From Actinopolymorpha cephalotaxi (lineage in GTDB: Bacteria; Actinomycetota; Actinomycetes; Propionibacteriales; Actinopolymorphaceae): a stretch of 64,000 nucleotides of DNA. This document shows, piece after piece, positions 15,858 to 24,281 of the stretch (position 1 is the stretch's first letter; each line of letters opens with the position of its first letter). The notes under the pieces are model-generated. The model saw only the letters and a program-made list of their open reading frames with translations. It searched no databases and was not told the origin of the DNA. A program made the position numbers and the translations under genes. The stretch lies in the NCBI RefSeq assembly GCF_013408535.1, contig NZ_JACBZA010000001.1, positions 6,532,850 to 6,596,849 of the forward strand, written 5' to 3'.

Positions 15858-16799
15858 ATGGGATCTGGTTCGGCGCCGGGTCCGCCGAAGCTCGGAGTCG
15901 CGGGGTGCCTTCTGGACGGGCCTCCCACCGGTGAGCGGCACGGTGACGGCGACGGCGACGGCATGTGCGTTCCTCGGGAACATCCGTGCACGGACCGCAT
16001 GCGCGGATACGTCGAGTTCGTGCGGGTCTGCCCGCCGACCGACACCGAGGCGCTGCGGTCCTACGGCGACGCGCGGACGCAGCGCCTGCTGCAGGCCGGG
16101 CTGGCCGGTTACATCGTGGCGGGGGAGCCGCCCCAGTGCGGCCGGCGCACGTGCGACGCCAACCAGTCCATCCACTGCTACACCCCCGACGTGATCGTGG
16201 ACACGCTGACCGAACACCTGTCGTGGCTGCCGGTGGAGACCGACGTCCGGCTGTGTGACGACGCGCGGTGTACGCACTTCCTGGAACGCGTCTTCGCCTA
16301 CGAACGGCTCCGACGGCACCTCGCCGCCGACCCCGCGCTCACGGCGCTGCCGGCCTTCCATGGTTGGCACCGGCTGCAGTTGTTCGCCCACGACCCCGAG
16401 CGCTGCCGCGCGCTGGACCGGCTGGTCGACCACGTACGGCCCTGGTCGCGGGCGGTCGACGTACGCGAGGCCTACGGCCGGCTGTTCAGTGAGGCGCTGG
16501 CGTTGCCGGTGTGCCCGGACCGGCAGGCCGAGGCGATGATGCTCGCGGTCGGGGAACTGGCCGGCATCGACGACAGGTGCCGGAGCGAGATCGTCGACCG
16601 GATCGCGGCGTACCGGCACGGCGAGGTTCCGCTCACGGTTCCGCTCGACCTGTTGACCAGGCAGGTCCGGTCGATCGGGTCGGACGCCGTACGCCGGCAA
16701 ACGTACTTCCATCCCTGCCCGGCCGGGCTCGGGCCGCACCTTCACGACGCCTCCGTGGTCAGCACGGACTCGTCCAGGCGGGGCGTCCGCGGACCGTAG
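15858..16799 (+). CDS. DUF523-DUF1722 fusion protein (YbgA-like, TudS-like N-terminus)
   Basis: A 313-residue protein. The N-terminal part resembles DUF523: KLGVAGCLLDG with Cys17, VRVCPP with Cys58, and PPQCG with Cys94, the three Cys positions that hold a [4Fe-4S] cluster in TudS thiouracil desulfidases. The C-terminal half resembles DUF1722, ending VPLTVPLDLLTRQV and RRQTYFHPCPAGLGP. Proteins of this make-up often sit next to photolyase and light-regulator genes, as E. coli ybgA does. The ATG at 15858 has only a weak ribosome site. The 3' end overlaps the convergent FAD oxygenase by 58 bp. Role possibly in repair or detoxification of damaged pyrimidines; inference only. Confidence 0.7.
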   Translation: MGSGSAPGPPKLGVAGCLLDGPPTGERHGDGDGDGMCVPREHPCTDRMRGYVEFVRVCPPTDTEALRSYGDARTQRLLQAGLAGYIVAGEPPQCGRRTCDANQSIHCYTPDVIVDTLTEHLSWLPVETDVRLCDDARCTHFLERVFAYERLRRHLAADPALTALPAFHGWHRLQLFAHDPERCRALDRLVDHVRPWSRAVDVREAYGRLFSEALALPVCPDRQAEAMMLAVGELAGIDDRCRSEIVDRIAAYRHGEVPLTVPLDLLTRQVRSIGSDAVRRQTYFHPCPAGLGPHLHDASVVSTDSSRRGVRGP

Positions 16800-18052
16800 G
16801 CGTTGGATCGGGCGCTCAGCCAGCGCACCAACGGGACCTCGGTGATCAGCCGCAGCGGCAGTGGTGGACGGAACGCCTTGTCCGCGCGCAGGGTTTCCGC
16901 CGACCGGCGTTCGGTGCGGATCTGCTGGCGCTGGACGGAGATGATGGCGGGCTCGCGAATCTCCTGCACACGTGCGAGTTCCGCCTCGGTGGCAAGGCCG
17001 TGTTGACGCAGTGGGCGGGCCAGTTCGTTCGCCACCGTCACCGCGTCCTGGATGGCCATCAGGATGCCGTTGCCGCCGACCGGTGAGATCACGTGCGCGG
17101 CGTCGCCGATCAGCAGCAGCCCCGGACGGTGCCAGCGCTCCACCCGGGCGATGTCGACCGACAGCAGCGTCAGTTGCGACCAGTCGGCGAGCAGGTGTGC
17201 CCGGTCGGCCAGCCACGGGACCCAGCGGCGGACGAAGTCCTGGATGGGTACGACGCCGGCCTCGCGCGCCTGTGCGTACGTGCCCTTGGGGATCGTGTAG
17301 CCGACCTGCCAGGTGTCGGTGCGGCCGAGCACCCCGACGTACCCTCCGACGCCGAAGTACAGCGAGACGTCCGCGTCCGGCGGGTCGGTCTTCGGCCGGC
17401 GGGGGAGCTCGAACCACAGCACGTCCGCCCCGGCGCCGAACGACTCCGCCGGCATGTCGGCAATCCGCCGCAACCGGGAGAACCGGCCGTCGGCGCCGAT
17501 CACCAGCCCGGCCGGAAGCTCGTGTTCGCCGTCAGGTCCGCGGTAGCGCACGCCCTGGACGACGCCGTTCTCGTCCTCCAGCAGGCCGGTGACCTTGGCC
17601 TGCTTCCGCAGCGTGAACGTCGGCAGCTCCGCCGCCTTGGCCGCCATGAAGTCGAGGAAGCGGTCCTGCGGCATCAGGGCGACGTACGGGAAGCGGGTGC
17701 GCAGCTTGCCGTAGTCGGTGGTCGTGAGCGTCGCGGTCGGGGTGTGGAAGCGGAAGTACCGGGCGCGGTAGTGATCGAGACGGAGGAGCTCGTCGGCCAG
17801 GCCGAGGCTGTCCAGGAGCTCGAGGGTGGCGGGGTGGAGGGAGTCGCCGCGGAAGTTGCGGTCGAAGTCGGCGTGCGCCTCCAGCAGGGTCACCTGGACC
17901 CCGGCGCGGGCGAGGAGGTAGGCCGCGATCATGCCCCCCGGCCCGCCGCCGACAACTACGCAGGTGACCGACGGTTGCCGGCGGCGGGCGGGGGCACGAT
18001 CGGTGGTGGACGCGGTTGTACGAGCCGGGTCGGCTGCCGAGCCGTTGGCCAT
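16742..18052 (-). CDS. UbiH/PHBH-like FAD-dependent oxygenase
   Basis: A 436-residue flavoprotein. After about 25 polar residues comes CVVVGGGPGGMIAAYLLARAG (dinucleotide fold, here at about 30-50), then VIGADGRFSRLRR (DG motif) and GDAAHVISPVGGNGILMAIQ (second FAD motif). Such enzymes hydroxylate aromatic or polyketide/isoprenoid substrates with NAD(P)H and O2. I set the start at ATG 18052 because GGAGGAGG stands 8 bases upstream; an in-frame ATG at 18103 would add 17 residues. Its place beside the carotenoid genes suggests a tailoring step, with substrate unknown. Confidence 0.82.
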   Translation of the reverse strand: MANGSAADPARTTASTTDRAPARRRQPSVTCVVVGGGPGGMIAAYLLARAGVQVTLLEAHADFDRNFRGDSLHPATLELLDSLGLADELLRLDHYRARYFRFHTPTATLTTTDYGKLRTRFPYVALMPQDRFLDFMAAKAAELPTFTLRKQAKVTGLLEDENGVVQGVRYRGPDGEHELPAGLVIGADGRFSRLRRIADMPAESFGAGADVLWFELPRRPKTDPPDADVSLYFGVGGYVGVLGRTDTWQVGYTIPKGTYAQAREAGVVPIQDFVRRWVPWLADRAHLLADWSQLTLLSVDIARVERWHRPGLLLIGDAAHVISPVGGNGILMAIQDAVTVANELARPLRQHGLATEAELARVQEIREPAIISVQRQQIRTERRSAETLRADKAFRPPLPLRLITEVPLVRWLSARSNAYGPRTPRLDESVLTTEAS

Positions 18053-18094
18053 CGTCGCGTCCTCCTCCGTGTGCACCGATGGCTCGGGGGCTGG

Positions 18095-18130
18095 GAGGTC
18101 CATCGGTGTAGGACCTCAGTTTTAGCACTG
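18095..18130. promoter_or_regulatory. Operator-like inverted repeats upstream of the FAD oxygenase
   Basis: GAGGTCC and GGACCTC form a perfect 7-bp inverted repeat with a 9-base gap (18095-18117). Directly beside it is the minus-strand motif CAGTGCTAAAA (18120-18130), itself part of TCAGT-GCTAAA-ACTGA. The motif is shared with the crtE upstream region. Probably regulatory; factor unknown. Confidence 0.4.
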
Positions 18131-18328
18131 AAACCAGGTTGTTGAGTACTCCCCTCTTTCACGCTAGCCAGCCGGTGCTCGGCCGCAGCACGTCCGTAAT
18201 GCCTCTGACCTGCGGATTCGCCCCGCGAAAGATCCACCCGAAGCGGGCCGGAACGGGCACTCGGTACGCTGAGGGGTAACTGGTTCGGCGGTACCGCAGG
18301 GGTACCTGTAGACTTTCGAACCGTTCCG

Positions 18329-18404
18329 GCGCTCGTAGCTCAACGGATAGAGCATCTGACTACGGATCAGAAGGTTGGGGGTTCGAATCCCTCCGAGCGC
18401 GCCA
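18329..18404 (+). tRNA. tRNA-Arg (anticodon ACG), CCA encoded
   Basis: The cloverleaf is complete: acceptor GCGCTCG (18329-18335) pairs with CGAGCGC (18394-18400); the anticodon stem TCTGA/TCAGA encloses CTACGGA with ACG at 18362-18364; the T loop GTTCGAATCC is standard. CCA is encoded at 18402-18404. The integrase pseudogene begins 13 bp past the 3' end, which marks this tRNA as an integration site. Confidence 0.97.
18390..18402. repeat. Candidate att core at tRNA-Arg 3' end
   Basis: CCTCCGAGCGCGC covers the 3' acceptor arm and recurs exactly at 26434-26446. A tRNA 3'-end repeat with an integrase gene just inside is the usual layout for tyrosine-recombinase elements. Thirteen bp is short, probably because an IS481 end abuts the distal copy. 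Confidence 0.55.
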
Positions 18405-18417
18405 GCAAAACCGCAGG

Positions 18418-19204
18418 TCACAGGCCTGCACCTCCGGACTCGTCCGAGTCGACACCCTCAGAAGCCCCGTTTTGGCCACGTTCTGGCCACACGTCGAACT
18501 GCCGAGCGGTGTCGTCCAACCGCGCAGCCCAGGTGTCCATCTCGTCGGCGTACAGGTGGCCGTACAGATCCATCGTGATCGTGATCGAGGCGTGCCCGAG
18601 GATGTGCTGGACGACCTTGGGCGGAGTGCCTACCGAGATATAGAGCGACGCCGCCGTGTGCCGCATGCCGTGGATTGTCAGTCCGTCCAGCCCGGCTGCT
18701 GCGACGGCCGGGTGCCACACCGAACGCCGGAAGTTCGTCAACCGCAGCGGCCACCCTTGGGTGAGGTGAAGACGAGGGCATCCCGGTCACGGCCGTCCAG
18801 GACGACGACGAGCTTCTCGCACAGCGACGGCGGAAGCGGGACCGTTCGACTCTGGTGACTCTTCGGAGTGCCCTCGACGAGCTTCCCGGCCAGGTCAGCG
18901 AATGCCCGCCGCACGTCGAGTCGCCGGCGAGCCAGGTCGACGTCCCGGACCCGAAGCGCGATCAGCTCACCCCAGCGAAGCCCGGTGTAGGCGAGCGTCC
19001 GCACGAGGGTCCCGTATCTACCAGCTGCGCCGGCGAGACGACCAACCTCCGGATGGCCCAGGAACATCCGTTCCCGCGCAGGCATCGGCCTGGGCAGCTT
19101 CAGACCGCTACCGGGTTCGCCCGGGCCCGACCGGTCCGCACCGCGTACTGGCACACCGCCGAGAACACGTACACGGTCTGCCGGATGTCCGTCGGCGCCG
19201 GAGC
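18418..19204 (-). pseudogene. Tyrosine recombinase (integrase) pseudogene
   Basis: The catalytic domain of a phage-type integrase is readable in three frames. It runs from DIRQTVYVFSAVCQYAVRTG (part of the core-binding domain), through RTLAYTGLRWGELIALRVRD (first catalytic Arg), to GMRHTAASLYISVG and HILGHASITITMDLYGHLY (HxxR, H and the Tyr nucleophile). Frame changes occur near 19100 and 18740. The N-terminal domain is missing: the sequence joins straight onto the rep pseudogene near 19200, pointing to a deletion that removed xis and the start of int. Confidence 0.85.
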
Positions 19205-20262
19205 GCGTAGTACTTGTCTTCGCGCCACTCCTCGGCTCGTTGGCTGCCTTGCTGGCTGAGCCGCCAGCAGCCTTGGATGAGCCGGCCGGGGTGGGTGTCG
19301 TTGGCGTAGAAGTCGACCGTCTCGTCGGTGATCTTGCGGGAGGTGTGCCCAGCCGCCTCGGTCGCCTTCGTGGCGTACTTCGGCAGATAGCCGGCACAGC
19401 GGGGCCGGACAGGAGCCGCCGGCGCCCGTGCTTGTCGGTCTGCTCAGAGGCGTCAGTGTGGTCGAGCTCGTCGACGACCCGCTCACCGGACAGCTTGTCC
19501 TCACCGCGCAGCCGGACCGGCCGGACATCGACCTGCGATCCCCACTGCAGCAGCCATCCGTTGGGCTGGTCTACGAGCGTGTGCCCGTCATGGTCGTGGA
19601 CCACTAGGTTCGGCGTGCGGTACGTCGTTTCGGCGACGGCCTGTTCGAGGATCCAGGACAGGAGGAACACATTCGCCCACTCCGGTGGTGGCACCACCAG
19701 GTCCGGGTCGAGGGGGGGATACCGTCGAAGCGGGCGAGGATATGGAAGTGGACCAGGCCGCGGCGCTGGAACTCCGCGGCCTTCCCGAAGCTGATCCGCA
19801 CCGGCACCCTGCGCTCGACCTTGCCCGTGTCGGGGTTCTCGACCCGTTCGGCGTGGCCGTGGCGGCGGGCCCACTTCCGTAGTTCGCGGTTGGCTTTCAT
19901 CGTGGTGTAGCGCCACAGTTCACCGGCGAAGGTGTTCCACACGGCGTGGTGGTCGTAGTCGTAGCAGTCCGGGCACAGAGGTCGGCCGAGTTGCTCGTCC
20001 CCACCGCGGTGCCGGGTCATGCAGCGCACGTCGACGCCGTGCGGGCAGGGCTCAGGGGCACGACGAGCACGGCAGGATTCGGGCTTGCCACTCTTCTTGT
20101 TTGGTAGGCATCAGCCCGATACATCTCCGCACACGAAGGACACACCGATGCCCGACGGTTCCCGCAGGCCTTGTAGATCACCCCGTCGGGCATGTCCTCG
20201 GTCACCGTCTTCGTCTCGGTGACCTCACCCGTTCTGGTGTTGACGTTCGTGGTGCGGACCAG
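19205..20262 (-). pseudogene. RepSA-type replication initiator pseudogene
   Basis: Fragments of the AICE/plasmid Rep are recognisable: DGVIYKACGNRRASVCPSCA (zinc-finger-like N-terminus), LCPDCYDYDHHAVWNTFAGE, GLVHFHILARFDGI (HUH-like His pair) and VDFYANDTHPGRLIQGCWRL near the C-terminus. They lie in different frames with material missing between them, so the gene is dead. In live elements this protein starts rolling-circle replication of the excised circle. The 3' end is fused to the integrase remnant. Confidence 0.8.
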
Positions 20263-20685
20263 ACAGGGACGCAGTTAAGCAATCGACCGCTCCTTCCGGA
20301 CAGATACGGGTCGTCCGCATCTCATGCCGTGCCGATGGCTTCGAGATGTCTGAATTGCCGAAGTCCTCTCCGCTGGCATCGGCGCCGAACACCTCAACCC
20401 GTCCCCGCGGCGCGCGTCGAAGACACGTAGATCTGGTGTTGCATGCCATGGAACGAGGACGACTCCACCCCCGCATGCTCGCCGCCCACGGCCAAGGACG
20501 CCGCCTATGGGTCGGCCTCCCCGACGGTAACTGGACCGAAGCCGACGACAAGGCAGCCAAGAAGGGGCGCCCGATGTGCGCGGCGCCAGACGTCTGGCCT
20601 CAGGCGCGAGCGCACCGTCAGTACGACGAGAACCGGTGGGCGCTATAGAGGTATCGCGTTCTTTCCCTTGCCCCACATGGGGTGG
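20263..20685. other. No gene recognised
   Basis: Short open frames here show no family motif and no ribosome site. The stretch lies between the rep remnant and the hairpin behind the sortase gene and is probably degraded element DNA. Confidence 0.5.
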
Positions 20686-20781
20686 GCACCTGGACCTGCG
20701 CAAGGTCGCAACCAGAGGACAGATGGGGAAATGGTCGATCCGGGTTGCGGCCTTGCGCAGAACTCAGGTCCAGAAAGGTGC
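20686..20781. repeat. 96-bp imperfect hairpin after the sortase gene
   Basis: CTGCGCAAGGTCGCAACC (20696-20713) pairs with GGTTGCGGCCTTGCGCAG (20743-20760) with one mismatch, and the flanks GCACCTGGACC and GGTCCAGAAAGGTGC extend the stem. It starts 20 bp past the sortase stop codon. It may end transcription of the sortase operon, or be a small inverted-repeat element; no T-run is seen. Confidence 0.5.
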
Positions 20782-20800
20782 GACGCCTGCGGTTCACGGT

Positions 20801-21658
20801 TCACCATCGTGGCGGGGTGTCGAGATGCATCGGCTTCTTGCGCTCCGCGCTGGTCGCATGGTGCCAGGAGATCATGTGGGCGTAGACAACGACGTTGCCT
20901 GACCAGCCAGTCGCTTTGTCGTACGTGCCGCCGCAGGTGATGAGCCGGAGTTCGGGACGCTTGCTCTTCCCGTAGATCTGGCCGACGGGAAAGTTCGCCT
21001 TCGACTGAAGTGATGCGCCGTCGACGACGTACTCGACGACTACTCCGTCGGCGCGCCTCACCGTTACCTTCTGGCCCCGCTTCAAGGCACCGAGGCGGTA
21101 GAAGACAGCGGTGTACCGCCTGCTGAACCTAGAGTCCAGATGACCCACGATGACGGTACGGCCGAGTTCACCAGGGGCGGCGCTGTACTTGTACCACGCG
21201 GCGAGATAGGGCTTCTTCTCGGGCGGTACGCCGATGGTGCCGTCTTTGGCGTTCCCGACCGCGATAAGAGGTGCGGCGACATCGATCGCCCCAATGTCGA
21301 CTCGGACTGGCCGTGCATTGGCCGTCGGCAACTGTGTCGGAACGGGCGTGGAAGTTGGACGGGGCGCCGGTGATGCGAGCCTGTCCAGCCAGGACCTGTC
21401 CGCGATGTTCAGCTGCGGCGGTGGAAGCGCCTTCGCAGGCTGCTTTCGTGGAGGTGTCGTCGCAGCCGGGCCCGTCGTCCCAGCGGGCTCCGTTGGTGGA
21501 GTTGTCGCCACCGGCGTCGGCGGTGGTGCCGCTCGGCCGAGTTGGTCAGAAACAATCAGCCCGATCCCGCTCACCGCCACGAGCAGGAACATCAGGGTTG
21601 CGGCGGCCCTCCGCGCCGCATGCCGCGGGCGGAGGGCCAACCACTGAAGGTGTCTCAC
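20801..21658 (-). CDS. Class E/F sortase
   Basis: A 285-residue transpeptidase with one N-terminal membrane anchor, a Pro/Thr-rich spacer (about 45-110) and a sortase domain. The catalytic His is in VIVGHLDS, the Cys in LRLITCGGTYD, and the Arg is likely in PELRL just before. It would join surface proteins to the cell wall by their C-terminal sorting signal. GTG at 21658 lies 17 bases past the stop of the collagen-like gene, so the two form an operon and are probably enzyme and substrate. The pair is cargo of the decayed element. Confidence 0.85.
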   Translation of the reverse strand: MRHLQWLALRPRHAARRAAATLMFLLVAVSGIGLIVSDQLGRAAPPPTPVATTPPTEPAGTTGPAATTPPRKQPAKALPPPQLNIADRSWLDRLASPAPRPTSTPVPTQLPTANARPVRVDIGAIDVAAPLIAVGNAKDGTIGVPPEKKPYLAAWYKYSAAPGELGRTVIVGHLDSRFSRRYTAVFYRLGALKRGQKVTVRRADGVVVEYVVDGASLQSKANFPVGQIYGKSKRPELRLITCGGTYDKATGWSGNVVVYAHMISWHHATSAERKKPMHLDTPPRW

Positions 21659-21675
21659 AGCATCCAGGCCTATGT

Positions 21676-22593
21676 TCAGGCCGCTGTGCTCTCACTGTTG
21701 AGGCGCCGGCGCCGCAGCGCGAGGACACCTCCACCAGTGATTGCCAGTCCCAGCAGAGCGCCGCCGGCGGCGGTCGCGGTGCCAGGACCATTGCTCATGC
21801 TCGCGCCGTCACCGGTGTTCGGCCCGTTCGGGGCGTCGACAGGCGGAGGCGGAGCGTTGGTGCCCGGTCCGCTGTCTTCATCGCTTCCAGTCGCGGTGGC
21901 GGTGGAAGGTAGCGGCGTGAGTTCCTTGAACGCCGCGCAGCGGGTGTTCGGGTTGAACGGGTTGTTGGCGTTGTCGGGGTTGACGGTGCAGTCGGTCTGC
22001 CAGACGTGCTGCCCACCGGTGGTGTCCTTGGTCACGATCGTGATCGCGACGTTGTTACCGTGTGCAGTGATCGTCGCGCAGACGACGGTGGTCGGGATGG
22101 GAAGCGGAGTCGTAGTCCCTGGCGTCGTGGTGAACAGCACCCAGGGGTTCACGGTGCCGGCGCCGCGGTTTTCCTTCCAGATCCACAGCTGGTTGTCGAC
22201 TCCAGGCACGTAGACCAGGAACTTTTCGTTGTTCTGCTGCGACGAGTCGATGCAGAGTCCAGGCCCAGCGGGCCCGGGCGGTCCCTGTTCTCCTGGAGGT
22301 CCCTGTTCTCCTGGAGGTCCAGGAGGGCCGGGAGGGCCCTGCTTGCACTTCTTGTTGTGCTTCTTGGCGTCCTTGACCTTGACGCAAACGAAATCCCAGG
22401 TCTTGACGACGGCGCCGTGGTTGATGGCGGCTTCGCGGTTGACGGTGGGCTTCACGCTGGCGGCGGCCTGCGGGGCCGTCATCAAGCCGAGAAGGCCACC
22501 GACCACGAAGGTCGAACTAAGGATCGCCATTAAGCGGCGACCAATTCTCATCCTCTGGAGCAGAGGACGGGTATCGGACGAATGCGCATTCAT
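21676..22593 (-). CDS. Secreted collagen-like protein with wall-sorting-type C-terminus
   Basis: A 305-residue surface protein. It has an N-terminal signal peptide, a basic spacer, then a run of Gly-X-Y triplets ([19 protein letters not shown] and more) that would form a short collagen-type triple helix, a globular domain of about 120 residues with paired Cys, and a Pro-rich stalk. The C-terminus has GPNTGDG, then a hydrophobic segment and RRRR, the layout of a sortase signal, though LPXTG is not kept. ATG 22593 is preferred because GGGGGA lies 7 bases upstream; another ATG is at 22608. Confidence 0.8.
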   Translation of the reverse strand: MNAHSSDTRPLLQRMRIGRRLMAILSSTFVVGGLLGLMTAPQAAASVKPTVNREAAINHGAVVKTWDFVCVKVKDAKKHNKKCKQGPPGPPGPPGEQGPPGEQGPPGPAGPGLCIDSSQQNNEKFLVYVPGVDNQLWIWKENRGAGTVNPWVLFTTTPGTTTPLPIPTTVVCATITAHGNNVAITIVTKDTTGGQHVWQTDCTVNPDNANNPFNPNTRCAAFKELTPLPSTATATGSDEDSGPGTNAPPPPVDAPNGPNTGDGASMSNGPGTATAAGGALLGLAITGGGVLALRRRRLNSESTAA

Positions 22594-23441
22594 CCGGCAT
22601 CCCCCCATTCCTGTCAGACAGATAATGCGGACTGCATCTGCGCGACAGAATGAATCGGATTTCTGTAGCTGTTAATCCGATCGATTTCGTCGCCTTGATG
22701 CATCGAAGGGGGTACCCGGGTCGGATGGACTAATAGCAACTGACTTGGCTTTTGAGATTTATTAGCGCGACTTCACGGCGATAGCGCCAAGCTCTGGACC
22801 AGACAATCGCGCCGGTTGGGCGGGTGGCCTGCGCCGCACGGCGAGCACGACGCAGGCCACAAGCGCCGGGGCAGGAACGGGAGAAACTGACCCCGGGCAC
22901 GGGGCGGCTGCCGAGCGGATGCTGTCCACCAATAAAGGAAGTGACGTGACGGCGCCACCTTCAAACCTCACAAGTTCCGATCGCATCCGCGACGCCAGCC
23001 ACCCTCCAGAATGAGGACCCACCCAGAAGGCGGCAGGCCGGAGCCGATCAGGCCGGTCCAAAGGGCAACCCGCGACGCCGGAAAGCCCTGGACCCATTGG
23101 ACGTCGTGATCGTCGTTGTCGTACTCGGGTCACCTGGTCCTCCGGCAGCAGCCGAACCAAGTCCACAACGTCCCACGGAACGCCGCCGATCAGGATGACC
23201 GAACACGACCGGTGTCAAGGGCGGCCCAAGGCCGCCGCACCCCGCCCGAACGGCGCCGGCCCTCCCTCCGCGCCTTCGGCGCCCGGTCGGCCGGCGCGGC
23301 TGGGCGCGACAAGAGGGCCGCCAGAACACTGGCGACCCTCATCAACTCCCGCCCCGCGGGAGACAGTGCGTATGGCTGGGTGCCGGGCCGGCGGCTTTAG
23401 CCACCTCGCTTGGCCCGGGACCCGAAGGCCGGGGGCCCACG
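22594..23441. other. No gene recognised (about 850 bp)
   Basis: Open frames of up to about 150 codons exist on both strands but have no recognisable motif, signal or ribosome site. A small palindrome CTGTCAGACAG (22611-22621) lies upstream of the collagen-like gene and may be part of its promoter. The rest looks like eroded DNA. Confidence 0.5.
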
Positions 23442-23984
23442 GTGGGCGGTTACCGGCAGGCAGCGTGGCAGGCCCTGGCAACGCTGGAGCTCAGGCGACG
23501 TCAGCGACTCCTGATCACCAACGGGGCCGGCAACACCGGCTCGCTGGCCATTCAACTCGCCGCAGCCATGGGCATCGAGGTGACCGCAACCGCATCCGCC
23601 GCTGCCACCGATCGACTGCGCGGCCTCGGAGCAGCACAGGTCGTCGACTACCATGACCAAGATTGGCCGGACCAGGTACACGGGCGGTTCGACGGGGCGC
23701 TGACCGCCGCAACCGGCACGGCGGCGGCCGCCATGCCCCTGGTGCGCGACGGCGGGCGGCTGTGCTCCCTGACCTTCGACGCACCCGCACCCGAACGCGC
23801 CATCACAACCCCGGACCTGACCGTCCAACCCGATGCCACGCAGCTCGCCGAGCTGGCGAAGCAGCTCAGCGAAGGAACATTGCACCTGACGCCAGAACCT
23901 CTCCCGCTACGCGAGGGGCCGACCGCTCTCACCCGCGCCGAAGCCGGACGGACCGGTGGGAGAAAGATCGTGCTCATCCCCTGA
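23442..23984 (+). pseudogene. C-terminal fragment of an MDR-type quinone oxidoreductase
   Basis: About 180 residues match the NADPH-binding half of zinc-independent medium-chain dehydrogenases: LLITNGAGNTGSLAIQLAAA (nucleotide motif), GAAQVVDYHDQDW, RDGGRLCSL and the end GGRKIVLIP. The N-terminal GroES-like half (about 120 residues) is absent; traces may lie upstream in another frame. It is a truncated remnant carried in the element. Confidence 0.75.
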
Positions 23985-24104
23985 GCAAGCACAGCGCGAC
24001 CAGCCGCCTCTCGCACGGCACATACCCCAGACCGCAGACGGCTCTGGGCTGCCTCGTAGTGCGTAGCCGTTTCCGTTCCCAAACGGTATGGGGACGGGAC
24101 CGCT

Positions 24105-24255
24105 GCATCGTCTGTTGGAACCGTTCGACCTTCCCGCAGGTGGTGGGGTGGTTGGGGCGGGAGTTCTTCTGGGTCACGCCGAGCTTGCGTAGTTCGGTTT
24201 CCAGCCCGTTGCGGCCCTTGCCGCCGGACAGTCGGGTGGTGAAGACCATGCCGTT
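24105..24255 (-). pseudogene. IS481 transposase remnant, C-terminal part
   Basis: Reads NGMVFTTRLSGGKGRNGLE then NSRPNHPTTCGKVERFQQTM, the DDE-domain end of an IS481 transposase, after which homology stops. The missing front half is at 25979-26363: the IS110 element sits exactly between ...STLTD and NGMVF. Confidence 0.85.
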
Positions 24256-24281
24256 GAGTTCCTAAGGGATGTCAAGCTCGT

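Noticed and set aside
22310-22350. Tandem DNA repeat at the collagen segment as a mobile or regulatory repeat
   Set aside because: The repeat is explained by Gly-Pro-Pro/Gly-Glu-Gln codons of the collagen-like domain.
22762-23166. 134-codon minus-strand frame
   Set aside because: No motif, ribosome site or neighbour support; composition like non-coding GC-rich DNA.
23195-23656. 153-codon plus-strand frame before the oxidoreductase fragment
   Set aside because: Pro/Arg/Ala-rich without motif; may hold a few shifted residues of the broken oxidoreductase but not a gene.
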